Shown here: positions 9,353 through 18,600 of the stretch, in pieces | Numbering within the stretch: position 1 is the first letter of the stretch | How the letters are laid out: every line of letters starts with the position of its first letter | NCBI GenBank assembly: GCA_023414875.1 | Contig: JAEZMV010000002.1 | Coordinates: forward strand, 1-64,000 | Length of the DNA stretch: 64,000 bases | Source: Bacillota bacterium | GTDB taxonomy: Bacteria > Bacillota > Clostridia > Lachnospirales > Lachnospiraceae | Direction: 5' to 3' | Program-made: the position numbers and the translations under genes | Notes under the pieces: model-generated | Told to the model about the DNA's origin: nothing | The model's input: the letters and a program-made list of their open reading frames with translations, nothing else | Databases searched by the model: none

Positions 9353-9412
9353 AAGGCTGTCATATCAGATGCTTGTGTTATAACCGTTTTTTATCAAGTT
9401 ATAACAGTTTAT
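9353..9412. promoter_or_regulatory. LytTR-type direct repeats next to a minus-strand -10
   Basis: GTTATAACCGTTT (9377-9389) is repeated as GTTATAACAGTTT (9398-9410), 12 of 13 bases identical and exactly 21 bases apart. Each contains a match to the AgrA/LytTR half-site [TA][AC][CA]GTTN[AG][TG]: ACAGTTTAT (9404-9412) is perfect and ACCGTTTTT (9383-9391) has one mismatch, with the usual 12-base gap. A minus-strand TATAAT (9353-9358) toward the lipoprotein gene lies beside it, placing the repeats just upstream of its -35 region. The segment also forms the inverted repeat TGTTATAAC/GTTATAACA, so another regulator cannot be excluded. Confidence 0.55.
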
Positions 9413-9627
9413 CGCGAAATCTGAGTCCTCAATACTGTAATTGTAGTTATTTAAAATATCGGAGTTTGCGAAGATGATGAAATTACATCTAGACACACCT
9501 TATAGACTGTTTATAGACTGTTTTGAAGATGTTTGATTCTACAGTTATTATTTTCGCTCCTAGGTTTCAAAATGTAACAAGACGTTATTTTTCTGTTACA
9601 AGTCGGAAATCGGGAAGCGTATTGCTA

Positions 9628-9636
9628 TGTTATAAT
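9628..9636 (+). promoter_or_regulatory. extended -10 promoter of the stalk-domain gene
   Basis: TG-T-TATAAT at 9628-9636 is a perfect extended -10 about 67 bases before the ATG at 9703. No good -35 accompanies it. Upstream, TTATAGACTGT is tandemly duplicated (9500-9510 and 9511-9521). The rest of the 9188-9702 gap shows nothing else I can name. Confidence 0.5.
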
Positions 9637-9702
9637 AGTAAAAAGACTTGTGGAGACTCGATTATTGTAAAAGTCACCATAAGATAGAAAAGGGAGGTAC
9701 TT

Positions 9703-11571
9703 ATGAAAAAAATAGTAAGAGCTATTCTTTTTATTGCACTTATGACTTTATGTATCAAACCGGCCTTAACACAAGCAGCTACTCCGAAGTATGCTGTAAT
9801 TATCCGTGATACGAAAAAAAGTGATTCATGGGGAGAAGGATACATATTATATGACAATTTAACCGTACTTTCACCCAATAAGAATATCATGGTAAAAGCT
9901 CCTGATATTAGTTCGAAACTAGGGCTGACTTATACCTATGATAGTAAGACGAAAAAGTTTACTATTAAAGATAAGAAATCAGGAAAATATCTAATATTCA
10001 AATTGAATTCAAAAAGCTATGAATACTATTCCAGCTCCAAGGCAAAAGGAAAGAAGCTTACGGCTGTATACAAAGCTTATTATGATACAAAGAGTAAGGT
10101 GAATGTTATTCATTCTGCTACTCTTCAGTATTTAGTAGGCTATGGATATTCCAAATCCTCCGCAGTAATAAAAAATTCTATGGATTATGATTTCCCCGAG
10201 TATAGTTTTCGTAGGTATAATGCCTTGGGGTACGATGATATTGGATTTACAGGAGTAGTAGCATATCAACCTGGGGAAAAAACAAAAATAGCATCCATAC
10301 CTTCCATAGATTGGATCGATAATCTAAAACAGGTGTCTACTCTAACCAAAACAAAAATTATTGATAACAGTGAGATATTTGGAAATATGAGCTTTGTTGA
10401 TTATCTAAAGGAAGGTAAGGATTTTATTGATATTGTGGAGTTGTACACTGATAAGCAGGGTGGTTTTGCTCGATATAATATGTATTACAATTCTGCTCTA
10501 CCCATGTATGGCTATCGTTACTCTTATTGTGTTAACCCTAAGAAATATGGAAATAGCGCCAGGTTATCTGCCTATAGCAATTATGGAATGTACTATTCTG
10601 CTAACTATGATAAGCTTCTTGAGCTACGGGATATATTAGAGATACCATATGGTACTGTAAAAGAACCCATACCTGAGACTAAAGGTATTCTCGAATATAT
10701 ATTTGGAGACAATCTTAGCTGGATGGTCGATAAGATGCCCTTTGATAAAACACAGGTTATAGATAATTTCTTCTATGTAACCAAATCTAAGAACGAGGAT
10801 GGAATTATACACTTTGGAATAGACATCTACAAGGATACAACAGCAGGATTAACATATAATGAAAATAACAAAGCATACTCAATTGAACGTGATTTCTTAT
10901 ATCTTGATTTCGATTATGAAACTGAGAATAAAGTAAATCGGGATCTCACTCCCTATGAAATTTATCAATATACGAGGGAGTATATTACTGATATGATAAA
11001 TTACCAGAATAGCAAAGGCCAGGATTACTTTACAATACGGCTAAAGAAATATATGGATAACTTTTATATTAACAATCTGTTAGAAGAATATGTAAACAAT
11101 TTCGGAGAAATAGATTATAGTGATTATGAAAATTATGAAGATTATGAGTCTGCTTTAGAGGAATATGAAACCACGCTAAATTCATATTTTGATGATATAC
11201 TACTATTCTATAATGAAGGTGGATATCGAGATCGTGACTATTATATTGGTTATAAGAAAGATGCAAGTAAGGAAGATTTTCATGTTACTTTAGTTAAAGG
11301 AACTGTCTTTGACTACATAGAATTTGTTCCACAAAATAAGGATAAAGAAACAGAAGGCTACTTATCTACATTAATCTCTATTACACTGGATTGTACACAA
11401 GAAGAAGCGCAAGGATTTATCGATTCCCAAAGTGATTATATCCTCTACAAGGATGAATTTGTTATCACAAAAAAACAGGTAGGTGAAAATACAGCAATTA
11501 CAATTCAACCGATATACAGTATTCACAATATGGCCTTTACTCTTGAGCATCAAGCCGATATGACAAAATAA
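9703..11571 (+). CDS. exported stalk-domain-like protein of unknown function
   Basis: A 622-residue protein starting with a Sec signal peptide (hydrophobic residues ~5-18, likely cleavage after TQAA about 25). Residues ~45-125 resemble the copper-amine-oxidase N-terminal 'stalk' domain common in clostridial exported proteins (VLSPNKNIMVKAPDISSKLGLTYTYDSKTKKFTIKD). The rest is Tyr/Lys/Asp-rich with no catalytic motif I recognise. There is no lipobox, anchor or C-terminal membrane helix, so release is likely. A GGGAGG site supports the start. It shares a regulatory region with the divergent WG lipoprotein and ends at a strong bidirectional terminator. Confidence 0.75.
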   Translation: MKKIVRAILFIALMTLCIKPALTQAATPKYAVIIRDTKKSDSWGEGYILYDNLTVLSPNKNIMVKAPDISSKLGLTYTYDSKTKKFTIKDKKSGKYLIFKLNSKSYEYYSSSKAKGKKLTAVYKAYYDTKSKVNVIHSATLQYLVGYGYSKSSAVIKNSMDYDFPEYSFRRYNALGYDDIGFTGVVAYQPGEKTKIASIPSIDWIDNLKQVSTLTKTKIIDNSEIFGNMSFVDYLKEGKDFIDIVELYTDKQGGFARYNMYYNSALPMYGYRYSYCVNPKKYGNSARLSAYSNYGMYYSANYDKLLELRDILEIPYGTVKEPIPETKGILEYIFGDNLSWMVDKMPFDKTQVIDNFFYVTKSKNEDGIIHFGIDIYKDTTAGLTYNENNKAYSIERDFLYLDFDYETENKVNRDLTPYEIYQYTREYITDMINYQNSKGQDYFTIRLKKYMDNFYINNLLEEYVNNFGEIDYSDYENYEDYESALEEYETTLNSYFDDILLFYNEGGYRDRDYYIGYKKDASKEDFHVTLVKGTVFDYIEFVPQNKDKETEGYLSTLISITLDCTQEEAQGFIDSQSDYILYKDEFVITKKQVGENTAITIQPIYSIHNMAFTLEHQADMTK

Positions 11572-11621
11572 TTTCAAGCCAATGTGACAAAACAATTCTT
11601 TCATGTTACCCTGAAAACCTA

Positions 11622-11671
11622 AAAAGCTTAAAATCGATTAACCATCAACATACAATCGATTTTAAGCTTTT
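11622..11671. terminator. bidirectional terminator between convergent genes
   Basis: AAAAGCTTAAAATCGATT (11622-11639) is followed by its exact 18-base reverse complement (11654-11671) with a 14-base loop. The A-rich and T-rich ends make it usable in both directions, for the stalk-domain gene and for the kinase gene at 11735. Confidence 0.85.
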
Positions 11672-11734
11672 CTATTTCAGCTCCAATGCTACATATGGAA
11701 TAAATCACTGTATCCGAACTACTTTTTCCTAAGC

Positions 11735-13114
11735 CTATTCGTGCTGATCTGTTTTCAACATCACAAAAGCCGAGAATTCCTCTCCCTGATCAATAAGCTC
11801 CTTTTGCCCATCGTACCGTTCTACAATTTCTTGTATTATTTTCAGACCATAGCCATGATACCTTTTATCTTTTTTCCAAGTAATGAATTTATCCTTATTT
11901 TTTAATGCTATATTCTCTTTTGACTTACTATTAATTATTTTGACTGTCAAATATCCTCCGACTATTGATGCTTTTAGGTTAATGTATTTCTTTTGAGTGG
12001 GAAGCCTCAGGCACCCCTCTATGGCGTTATCTATCAGATTTGAAAACACAGACATCAAATCAATCTCACGAATCGAGAGTGAATCCGGTAATTTTAAGTC
12101 AATTTGAGAGGTAATTCCCTCAGCTTTGCATTTACTCATTTTAGAGGACATGACTGCATTTATTATCTTATTATTGCAATAATACTCCCTTCTGATGCTT
12201 TGATATTGCTGCTGCAACTCCTTCGTATAATCCTCAGCCCTTCTATGTTCTCTCTTATTTATCATTTCCTGTATGGACTTTATATGATGTCCAATTTCCT
12301 GGTGCAACCTAAGAATCTCCTGTTCCTGCTCCTGCATAGCAAGATAGTTAGAATATTGCAGCTCTTTATGCTTTATTAGGAGTGTATTTTCACTTTTTAA
12401 TCTTCTTTTCTCTGTTTGATTAATCGAAATAAGCAGGATAATAGCAGATACGACTGTAAATAATAAAATGTTCTTATAATTAGATATCGCTTTCAAATTC
12501 GTATCGTTTTGAAAATAATTTTTTTCACTGTTTATAAGTAAATATGCAAAGCATACATAGAATATATACCAACTCCATTTTGATATTTGTTTATTTTTGT
12601 TAACTCTACCTATCCTCTTTCCTATTGGCAAAAATAGAAATCCAAAGGCAACACTTAAGATTAATAATAACACATAATAGGGTAATGTCTTACTGTTAGC
12701 CGGATGTACTGTTGCACCTTTTATCAGGTCCAATGTAACAAAATAATTTAAGTATAGTACACTGGGTAGTGATAGCCCCATTATCAGTGTAATTGGCCAC
12801 CAAAGAGCCCGATACCAGACCTTTTCAACATATCGAAGAATGAAAAATAAGTAAACTAACACTTCAAAGACTATATTAATCTTTAGTAGGATATATATCA
12901 ACTCGGTATTAGGTACTATTCCTCCCCCAATGAGCACTAGAGATAAAGAATCTGTTATCGGCATATAATTAGCATAAATAAATGCAATGAAATAAGCCTT
13001 CCTTTTATCGATTTTCAATGAAAAAGTATTACATAAAACGTAAAATGTCATAAAACTAAAAATAAGATACTGAAAATATATATTTATAAACTGAATCCAT
13101 ACATCTTTTGTCAT
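11735..13114 (-). CDS. GHKL sensor kinase with intact ATP site but no canonical phospho-acceptor His
   Basis: A 459-residue protein. Residues 1-235 contain about six or seven transmembrane helices, followed by a coiled-coil linker and an AgrC/LytS-like catalytic core. The ATP-binding domain is canonical: N box FSNLIDNAIEGC and G box RYHGYGLKII. The dimerisation/phospho-acceptor helix reads RLHQEIGHHIKSIQ where the family and its neighbour have x-H-D-I-x-N-H, so the phospho-accepting His-Asp pair has become Gln-Glu (codons CAG GAA near 12301). It may phosphorylate its paralogue in trans. It is co-transcribed with the kinase at 13138, 23 bases away. The HQ-E reading is direct; the functional consequence is inferred. 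Confidence 0.88.
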   Translation of the reverse strand: MTKDVWIQFINIYFQYLIFSFMTFYVLCNTFSLKIDKRKAYFIAFIYANYMPITDSLSLVLIGGGIVPNTELIYILLKINIVFEVLVYLFFILRYVEKVWYRALWWPITLIMGLSLPSVLYLNYFVTLDLIKGATVHPANSKTLPYYVLLLILSVAFGFLFLPIGKRIGRVNKNKQISKWSWYIFYVCFAYLLINSEKNYFQNDTNLKAISNYKNILLFTVVSAIILLISINQTEKRRLKSENTLLIKHKELQYSNYLAMQEQEQEILRLHQEIGHHIKSIQEMINKREHRRAEDYTKELQQQYQSIRREYYCNNKIINAVMSSKMSKCKAEGITSQIDLKLPDSLSIREIDLMSVFSNLIDNAIEGCLRLPTQKKYINLKASIVGGYLTVKIINSKSKENIALKNKDKFITWKKDKRYHGYGLKIIQEIVERYDGQKELIDQGEEFSAFVMLKTDQHE

Positions 13115-13137
13115 ATACTATACCCTAATAACCCTCT

Positions 13138-14502
13138 CTACAATAATTTAAGCTCCATTGGTAGTCTTATGATCGTTGTATATCCTTTATTATCCTCCAC
13201 AATTTCCCTCTTGCCGCCAAGTCTTCTTACTATTTCATTAATAATATTGAGCTGGATATTATATGGCATTTCTGCATTTAGCAATTTTCGATGCTCCTTA
13301 TTAACAATGTTCAGGACATTCTTATCAATTCTATTGCATGATACCATCAGATACAAATAATTGCTTTCAACCCCCGATTTTACGTTGACATAATTATTCC
13401 CTTTATTGTTCGTCAAACAGCCTTTTATTGCAATATCTATTAGCTCTGAGTAAAGGCTCATAAGATCCATATCTTGATATGGTAATTGTTCCGGTATCAG
13501 TAGTTCTGTTTGAAAGTTAATACCATTTGCATTACAGAGCTTGCTTTTTTGCATTAAAACTGCATTAATTATCTTATTAGTACAATAGATATCCCTTTTT
13601 ATGTCTTGATGCAGCTCCATTAACCTCTGCATATAACCGTCTGCCTCACTCACTTCCTCACTTTCCAGCAATACTTGAATGGTACTAATGTGGTTTCCGA
13701 TATCATGATATAGTTTATGGATTACTGCTTCATGTTGCTGAAGTTCTTGGTATTCAGCATATTGCAGATCCTTTTGTTGATTTAAAAAGGTATTTTCAAT
13801 AATTAATAGTTTTTTATTTGAATGATTAATTGCTATGGATAGAATCACGATCGTAAATATGATATAAGCTGCTAATTCGTCATATCGTGATTCTACTTCT
13901 AACTTATAACCTCTATTGCTACTCCAAACTAAGATACTGCCACAAATGGAATATATAATGTACCAGTTCCATTTCGATACATTGCTAAACCTATTACTTA
14001 TAGATATCCTTTTGCTGATATAGATTAGAATAACTCCCAATGCAAAAATCATCAAAAGGATTAATAAATCATAGTATAGTAACCGTAAATTGAATAGATT
14101 AATTGTAAACCCCGGCCTTTCGCCATAGGTTAAAAAGGAATAGATATATAATCTGTTAGGTATAGAAAGAACAATAAACGAAATAAGATACCACCAATAA
14201 ATTTTATACCAGACTATATCTATTACCTGCCGTATATAGAATGCAACTAACATAAATTCAAGGATTGTATTTATCTGAATTAGATAATTGATCGGCTTGA
14301 TAGAAAGTACTCCACTTCCAATATTTATGATTAATAAGGCTATAATTATGGATGGAATATTGGCATAGAAGAATGCCAATAGATATGATTTCTTTTTAAC
14401 AGTTTTTAGCTTATAGCTATTGATCAAAATTGCATATATCACAAAATTAAATACCAGTAATTGAATATAAATGTTTGAAAATTCAAGAATACTATTATTC
14501 AT
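13138..14502 (-). CDS. GHKL sensor kinase paralogue with phospho-acceptor His but degenerate ATP site
   Basis: A 454-residue paralogue of the product of 11735-13114, with the same multi-helix membrane domain (1-~225) and coiled-coil linker. The phospho-acceptor motif is canonical (HKLYHDIGNHISTIQ). In the ATP domain the N box reads YSELIDIAIKGC: the Mg-coordinating Asn of DNAIEGC is Ile, with further changes. The G box position reads EMPYNIQLNII, without the GxGL glycines. ATP binding is therefore unlikely. A strong AAAAGGAG site precedes the ATG. It is the first gene of the pair. The pattern suggests a pseudokinase partner that receives phosphate. Confidence 0.85.
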   Translation of the reverse strand: MNNSILEFSNIYIQLLVFNFVIYAILINSYKLKTVKKKSYLLAFFYANIPSIIIALLIINIGSGVLSIKPINYLIQINTILEFMLVAFYIRQVIDIVWYKIYWWYLISFIVLSIPNRLYIYSFLTYGERPGFTINLFNLRLLYYDLLILLMIFALGVILIYISKRISISNRFSNVSKWNWYIIYSICGSILVWSSNRGYKLEVESRYDELAAYIIFTIVILSIAINHSNKKLLIIENTFLNQQKDLQYAEYQELQQHEAVIHKLYHDIGNHISTIQVLLESEEVSEADGYMQRLMELHQDIKRDIYCTNKIINAVLMQKSKLCNANGINFQTELLIPEQLPYQDMDLMSLYSELIDIAIKGCLTNNKGNNYVNVKSGVESNYLYLMVSCNRIDKNVLNIVNKEHRKLLNAEMPYNIQLNIINEIVRRLGGKREIVEDNKGYTTIIRLPMELKLL

Positions 14503-14669
14503 GAGCAGGCGGGCTCCTTTTAATATTGGAATTTATTATGTTTCACTGTTTTAATTCTTTTCAGTATTATTAAACGCAACTTTGCTTCTATGTTTTCTCA
14601 CTAAAAAATAAGCTGCTGTTATTAATCAATTGTTGTCCTAGTGGAGATTTTATTAGAAACTGATCATCA

Positions 14670-14804
14670 TCAAGCCCATGTATGAGTTCCATAAGCATAA
14701 CTACCACCTAATCCAAGCAACATAATTCTATTACCCAATCGCTCATTCCTTTGAAGGAAATTATATTGCTCAGAATTTAATAATTCTTTAAAATCGATCC
14801 TATT
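14670..14804 (-). pseudogene. remnant of a GSYAYGT-type nucleotidyltransferase gene
   Basis: A minus-strand open stretch without a start codon reads NRIDFKELLNSEQYNFLQRNERLGNRIMLLGLGGSYAYGTHTWA then TGA. LGLGGSYAYGT is the hallmark nucleotide-binding loop of minimal/pol-beta-superfamily nucleotidyltransferases; the S.D.D metal motif that should follow is missing. About 45 residues of a normally 200-plus-residue protein remain, with both ends eroded. Around it (14503-15650) no intact gene was found; the rest of that gap holds two tRNA-like repeats and a large hairpin. Confidence 0.6.
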
Positions 14805-15112
14805 TCAGCTCCTGTTTGCGATGTTATTTTAATAATAATTGGAAGTTCAATTCTATATATTAAGTTCAGAGAAATGTCTATTCCAATTGGTTTTCATCAT
14901 ATTCTTTATAGCTTTATAAACTGTCGCTGGAAGGTGAGCTTGAAGAATAAAAATATAGTCGCGTATCGTTCCACGAGCAAATTTTAGTAGTTAACCATAT
15001 TTTACCACGACTGACAAGTAAATGATATACATATATACTAGCTGGTAAGATTCTGATGCAAACTTTCGTAATATTATTTTTATATTATCAATGACTACCA
15101 AACGACGCCCAT

Positions 15113-15132
15113 TTCGATTCCCGTTATCCGCT
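15113..15132 (+). repeat. tRNA-Gly-like 3' end, copy 1 (possible attachment-site scar)
   Basis: TTCGATTCCCGTTATCCGCT reads as a T-loop (TTCGATT), the 3' half of a T-stem (CCCGT), a 3' acceptor strand (TATCCGC) and a U73 discriminator, as in tRNA-Gly. The upstream bases cannot form the rest of a tRNA. The same 20 bases recur at 15486-15505. Confidence 0.55.
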
Positions 15133-15485
15133 ATAATAGACAATGTACTATAGCCCCCCATTTTGAGGCGTATAGTATATTTTTTATAACAATTAATGTA
15201 CCATAAGTAGCGAAAACTGCTAGAAAAAGTATGCTCCCACTGCCGAAATGTCTTTTTCTTGTGAAATCTTTCCGGTTTTCATAGAAAGAGGCTTTTGCTT
15301 GTTTTCACTCTACCGGGTTTCGCTTAAAGCATATAAAATTAAGGAATGTGCGAAATAGTTTATATCTACGGGATACAAGTAATTCATGTAGAACATAAGA
15401 AAGGCTAGTACATCTGTCACCTGGCGACTATGTCCTTGCCATCTAGCAAGCAATAAATAAAGCCCTTCCCGGGTTTTCGTACGTC

Positions 15486-15505
15486 TTCGATTCCCGTTAT
15501 CCGCT
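15486..15505 (+). repeat. tRNA-Gly-like 3' end, copy 2
   Basis: Identical to the 20-mer at 15113-15132 and again without the 5' part of a tRNA. A shorter, imperfect copy (CCCGTAATCCGCT, 12 of 13 matching) is at 15632-15644, next to the end of the GC-rich surface-protein gene. Duplicated tRNA 3' ends are what site-specific integration of phages or ICEs leaves behind. Confidence 0.55.
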
Positions 15506-15506
15506 T

Positions 15507-15562
15507 AGATGAAAGTAGAGGTTTGTGGCACTGATTAGGTGGCACAAACCTCTATTTCATCT
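15507..15562. terminator. large hairpin downstream of the surface-protein gene
   Basis: AGATGAAAGTAGAGGTTTGTG at 15507-15527 pairs with a 3' arm ending at 15562, about 20 bp with one bulged base. It begins one base after the second tRNA-like repeat. It may terminate the 15651-21887 gene, though there is no T-run on that strand. Confidence 0.45.
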
Positions 15563-15650
15563 AACTGTATTAACCATAAGAAGGGAACTCAAGAATTAAA
15601 TGCGAGGCCACTGGCGAGCATCAACTCACCGCCCGTAATCCGCTGTAGAA

Positions 15651-18600
15651 CTAGGTTATTCTCACACCATTTTTATCTACCTCATAGCCGTCCACTTTAG
15701 TGTTAACCGCAAGGGAGCCATCGGTGTTGAAGTAATACCATTTCTTATCAATCTTTAACCATTTGCCGGATACCATTACGGCATCCGTGGTAAAGTAATA
15801 GCGTTTTTTACTTTCTCCGCTTGCGATATTCTGCCAGCCGGTTAAGGCTTTGCCATCCTTATAATACAGACGCTGTCCGGCATCGTTCACAGCCCATCCC
15901 TGCGCAGTGGCAGGATCAATGGTCAGCTTGATGTACCGGTGCAGCATTGCCGAAACCTCGGCACGGGTGGCACTTGCTCCCGGATTAAACTTGTTGCCGT
16001 TTCCACCCATTAGAATGCCTGCCTGCTGCATGGTTGTTACTGCCTCCTTGTAGATGCTTCCGATATCGGAAGCATCTACAAATGCCGCTGCTTCGCGGAT
16101 AACGGGGAGGGTATAACCGGTGGCTTTTGCATAGTTGCTGAGTATCCGTGCGATTTCCTCACGGGTGATAGCACGATCCGGAGCAAACTGACTATTGTCG
16201 ATACCGCTTACGATACCCTTCTTATATGCCCATTCGATGTAAGGTGCATAATATTTATCTGCTGCCACATCGGTGAAGCTGACGGTCTTGTAGTCACTTA
16301 TATCCACACCTGCCAACCTGCCCAGTGCTGTAACCAGCATTCCACGGCTCATGGCCGCATCCGCTGAGAAGGCGGTAGACGATGTACCGGATAATAATCC
16401 CCGGCCTACCACATAGTCAATGGATTCTTTCGCCCAATGAGAGGAGATATCCTTAAATTTTTCTCTTGGTGCTGTATAACCCACGCCGTATACTGAAAAA
16501 TGATTGCTGTTCAAAAGAAGGCTTTTGCTGTTCGCATCGTAGGTGGAGCTCTCAATACGGGTCGCTTTGCCCTTGCCGTCCACATAAACTCCGAACAGAT
16601 AGCCCGCGGCCTCATTCTTGCCCGGCTTGTAGGGTAGAGAGAGAGTAACACTGCCGCTTCCAAGCGTAGTTATATTAACGGTTTTTCCATTCTTTACATA
16701 GCTGATGGAAATGTTGTATACGGGTCTTGTTCCAATCAGAGCCTTCGCATCACCGCTAAGATCAGTTACCGGGGTAATGCTGATTGTGACATTTCCATTG
16801 CTCTGTTTTTGAATTTCCTTAATGGCTTCCAAATCAAAATTCAGAGTACCTAAACTGCTGTCTATCTCGAATTGTGATACCTCCGACTCTAAAAGCTGTG
16901 TCAATCCGGACTGTGTCAGTACGATTTTAAGGGATTTTGTTCCGGCAGGATTGCTGACTGACAGCGAAACACCGATGCCGTTTTCGGTTTTTTCCTGTTC
17001 CGTTGACTCTGCTTGTGCTTTCGCAATCGCATCTGCAATCGTCTTTGCAGGAATTTCCGCTTTTGCGGAGTTTCCAGTTCCTTTCTTTGCTTTTACTGAG
17101 GCTGATCCTATCGTGGGTTGATCCGGTTTGGTTTCTTGCTGCACTTCAGTAGAATCAGAGTTATCCGTAGCGTTGTTTCCGGTATTATCGCCTCCACCAG
17201 AGCCGCCTCCAAAACCTCCGCCAGGGCTGCCTCCGGAACCTCCGTTATAACTCCAGAAAGCGGTTACGGTCACATTACCTACTGGCATGGTAAAGGTTGT
17301 TGTTGCGCTGTTTGCATTAGCGAAGGTTATACCATCGGCCGAGGTCCAGCCACTGAACGTGTAACTGCCGCGGCTGCCAGCATTTACAGTAACAATATCT
17401 CCCGAAGAATAGCTACCTGCACCGCTTATAGCTGCATAGCTGCCATTTATAGTGACCTGATAAGCAGCTGCAGGAATTTGCTCGAATATTGCTTTCACTG
17501 TCACATTGTTGTTCGGCATGGTGAATTTATGATCCGTTATCGTCACACCGCCCTCCACAACCTGCCACTCCTTGAGGCGGTAGCCGCTATTTGGAGTTGC
17601 GGTTAATGTGATTTCCGAGCCTTTTGATGCAGAGTAGACATTGGCGCTCACTGTACCATTGCCGCCAGTCTGAAGGGTGATGCTGTGGTCGGTGATAGGT
17701 GCGGCTCCCAGAGTAAAGTGTATGGTGTAGCTTTTTGTGGTTGTCTTATCCTCTGCGGTCACCACAACCGTTGCATCACCGGGCAGAGTCTGTGCTTGCG
17801 TAATGACTACCGCGGCATGTGCGTCCTCCGGTGTTGCTCCTACTGATACTGAGGCAGTTCCATAGAGAAGTTCTACGTTATATACGGTGGTGTCTGGGCC
17901 AAATCCGCTTACTGAGCTTCCATTTACCGTTAGTCCGATCAGGCTGGCATTGGTGTTAGGAACATAGCGGTCAACAATGTTGACGGTAAGGGTAGCGGAA
18001 GTTCCTTTGTCAAAGGAGATTTCAAATGCCACTACCTCGCCTTCTGAAATACCCAGCGTATTTATGTAGCTGCTCTTGATGGTCAATGCACTTCCAGAGA
18101 CAACATAAGCCTCCGGTGTTGTCAAAGATGTTGTGCCGTAAACCACGTCCGTCACTGTACTGGCACTGTTCCAGGTAATGGTGGTGACTACATCAGCTGT
18201 TGCGTTAAGATCATAGTTAATGCTTGTCGGGCTGATGCTTGCATCAATATCTACCACAGGTGCCGGATTGACCGTAATAGACTGGCTCACCGACTTGTTA
18301 TCTGCTGTGTAGGTGATGTTAATAGAGGTATTGCTGACGGAAAGAGCCGTACCACTCGCTGGAGTAGTAGTTATACCCTTTGTTCCAAAATCAGCAAAGG
18401 CTACGTCCTCCGTAGTGCTGTTGCTCTTGTGCAGGGTCACTACAAGACCGGAAAGGTCAAGGGTTTCTCCTGCTGTGTAAGTGGTCTTAGTCGGCTGAGT
18501 CTTAACGCTCATCAAAGTCACTGGCGGCTCCAGCGTATATGTATTGCTTGCCGTCGTACGCTGATAGGTCGCCCCATATGCTATGCCGTTCACAGTGACA

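Noticed and set aside
9188..9702. Possible autoinducing-peptide (agrD-like) gene near the GHKL/LytTR genes.
   Set aside because: No short frame with a leader, core cysteine and acidic tail was found here or in 14503-15650, and no agrB-like gene exists in the window.
15100..15510. Complete tRNA gene around the tRNA-like 20-mers.
   Set aside because: No D-arm, anticodon arm or matching 5' acceptor strand precedes either copy, so only 3' ends are present.
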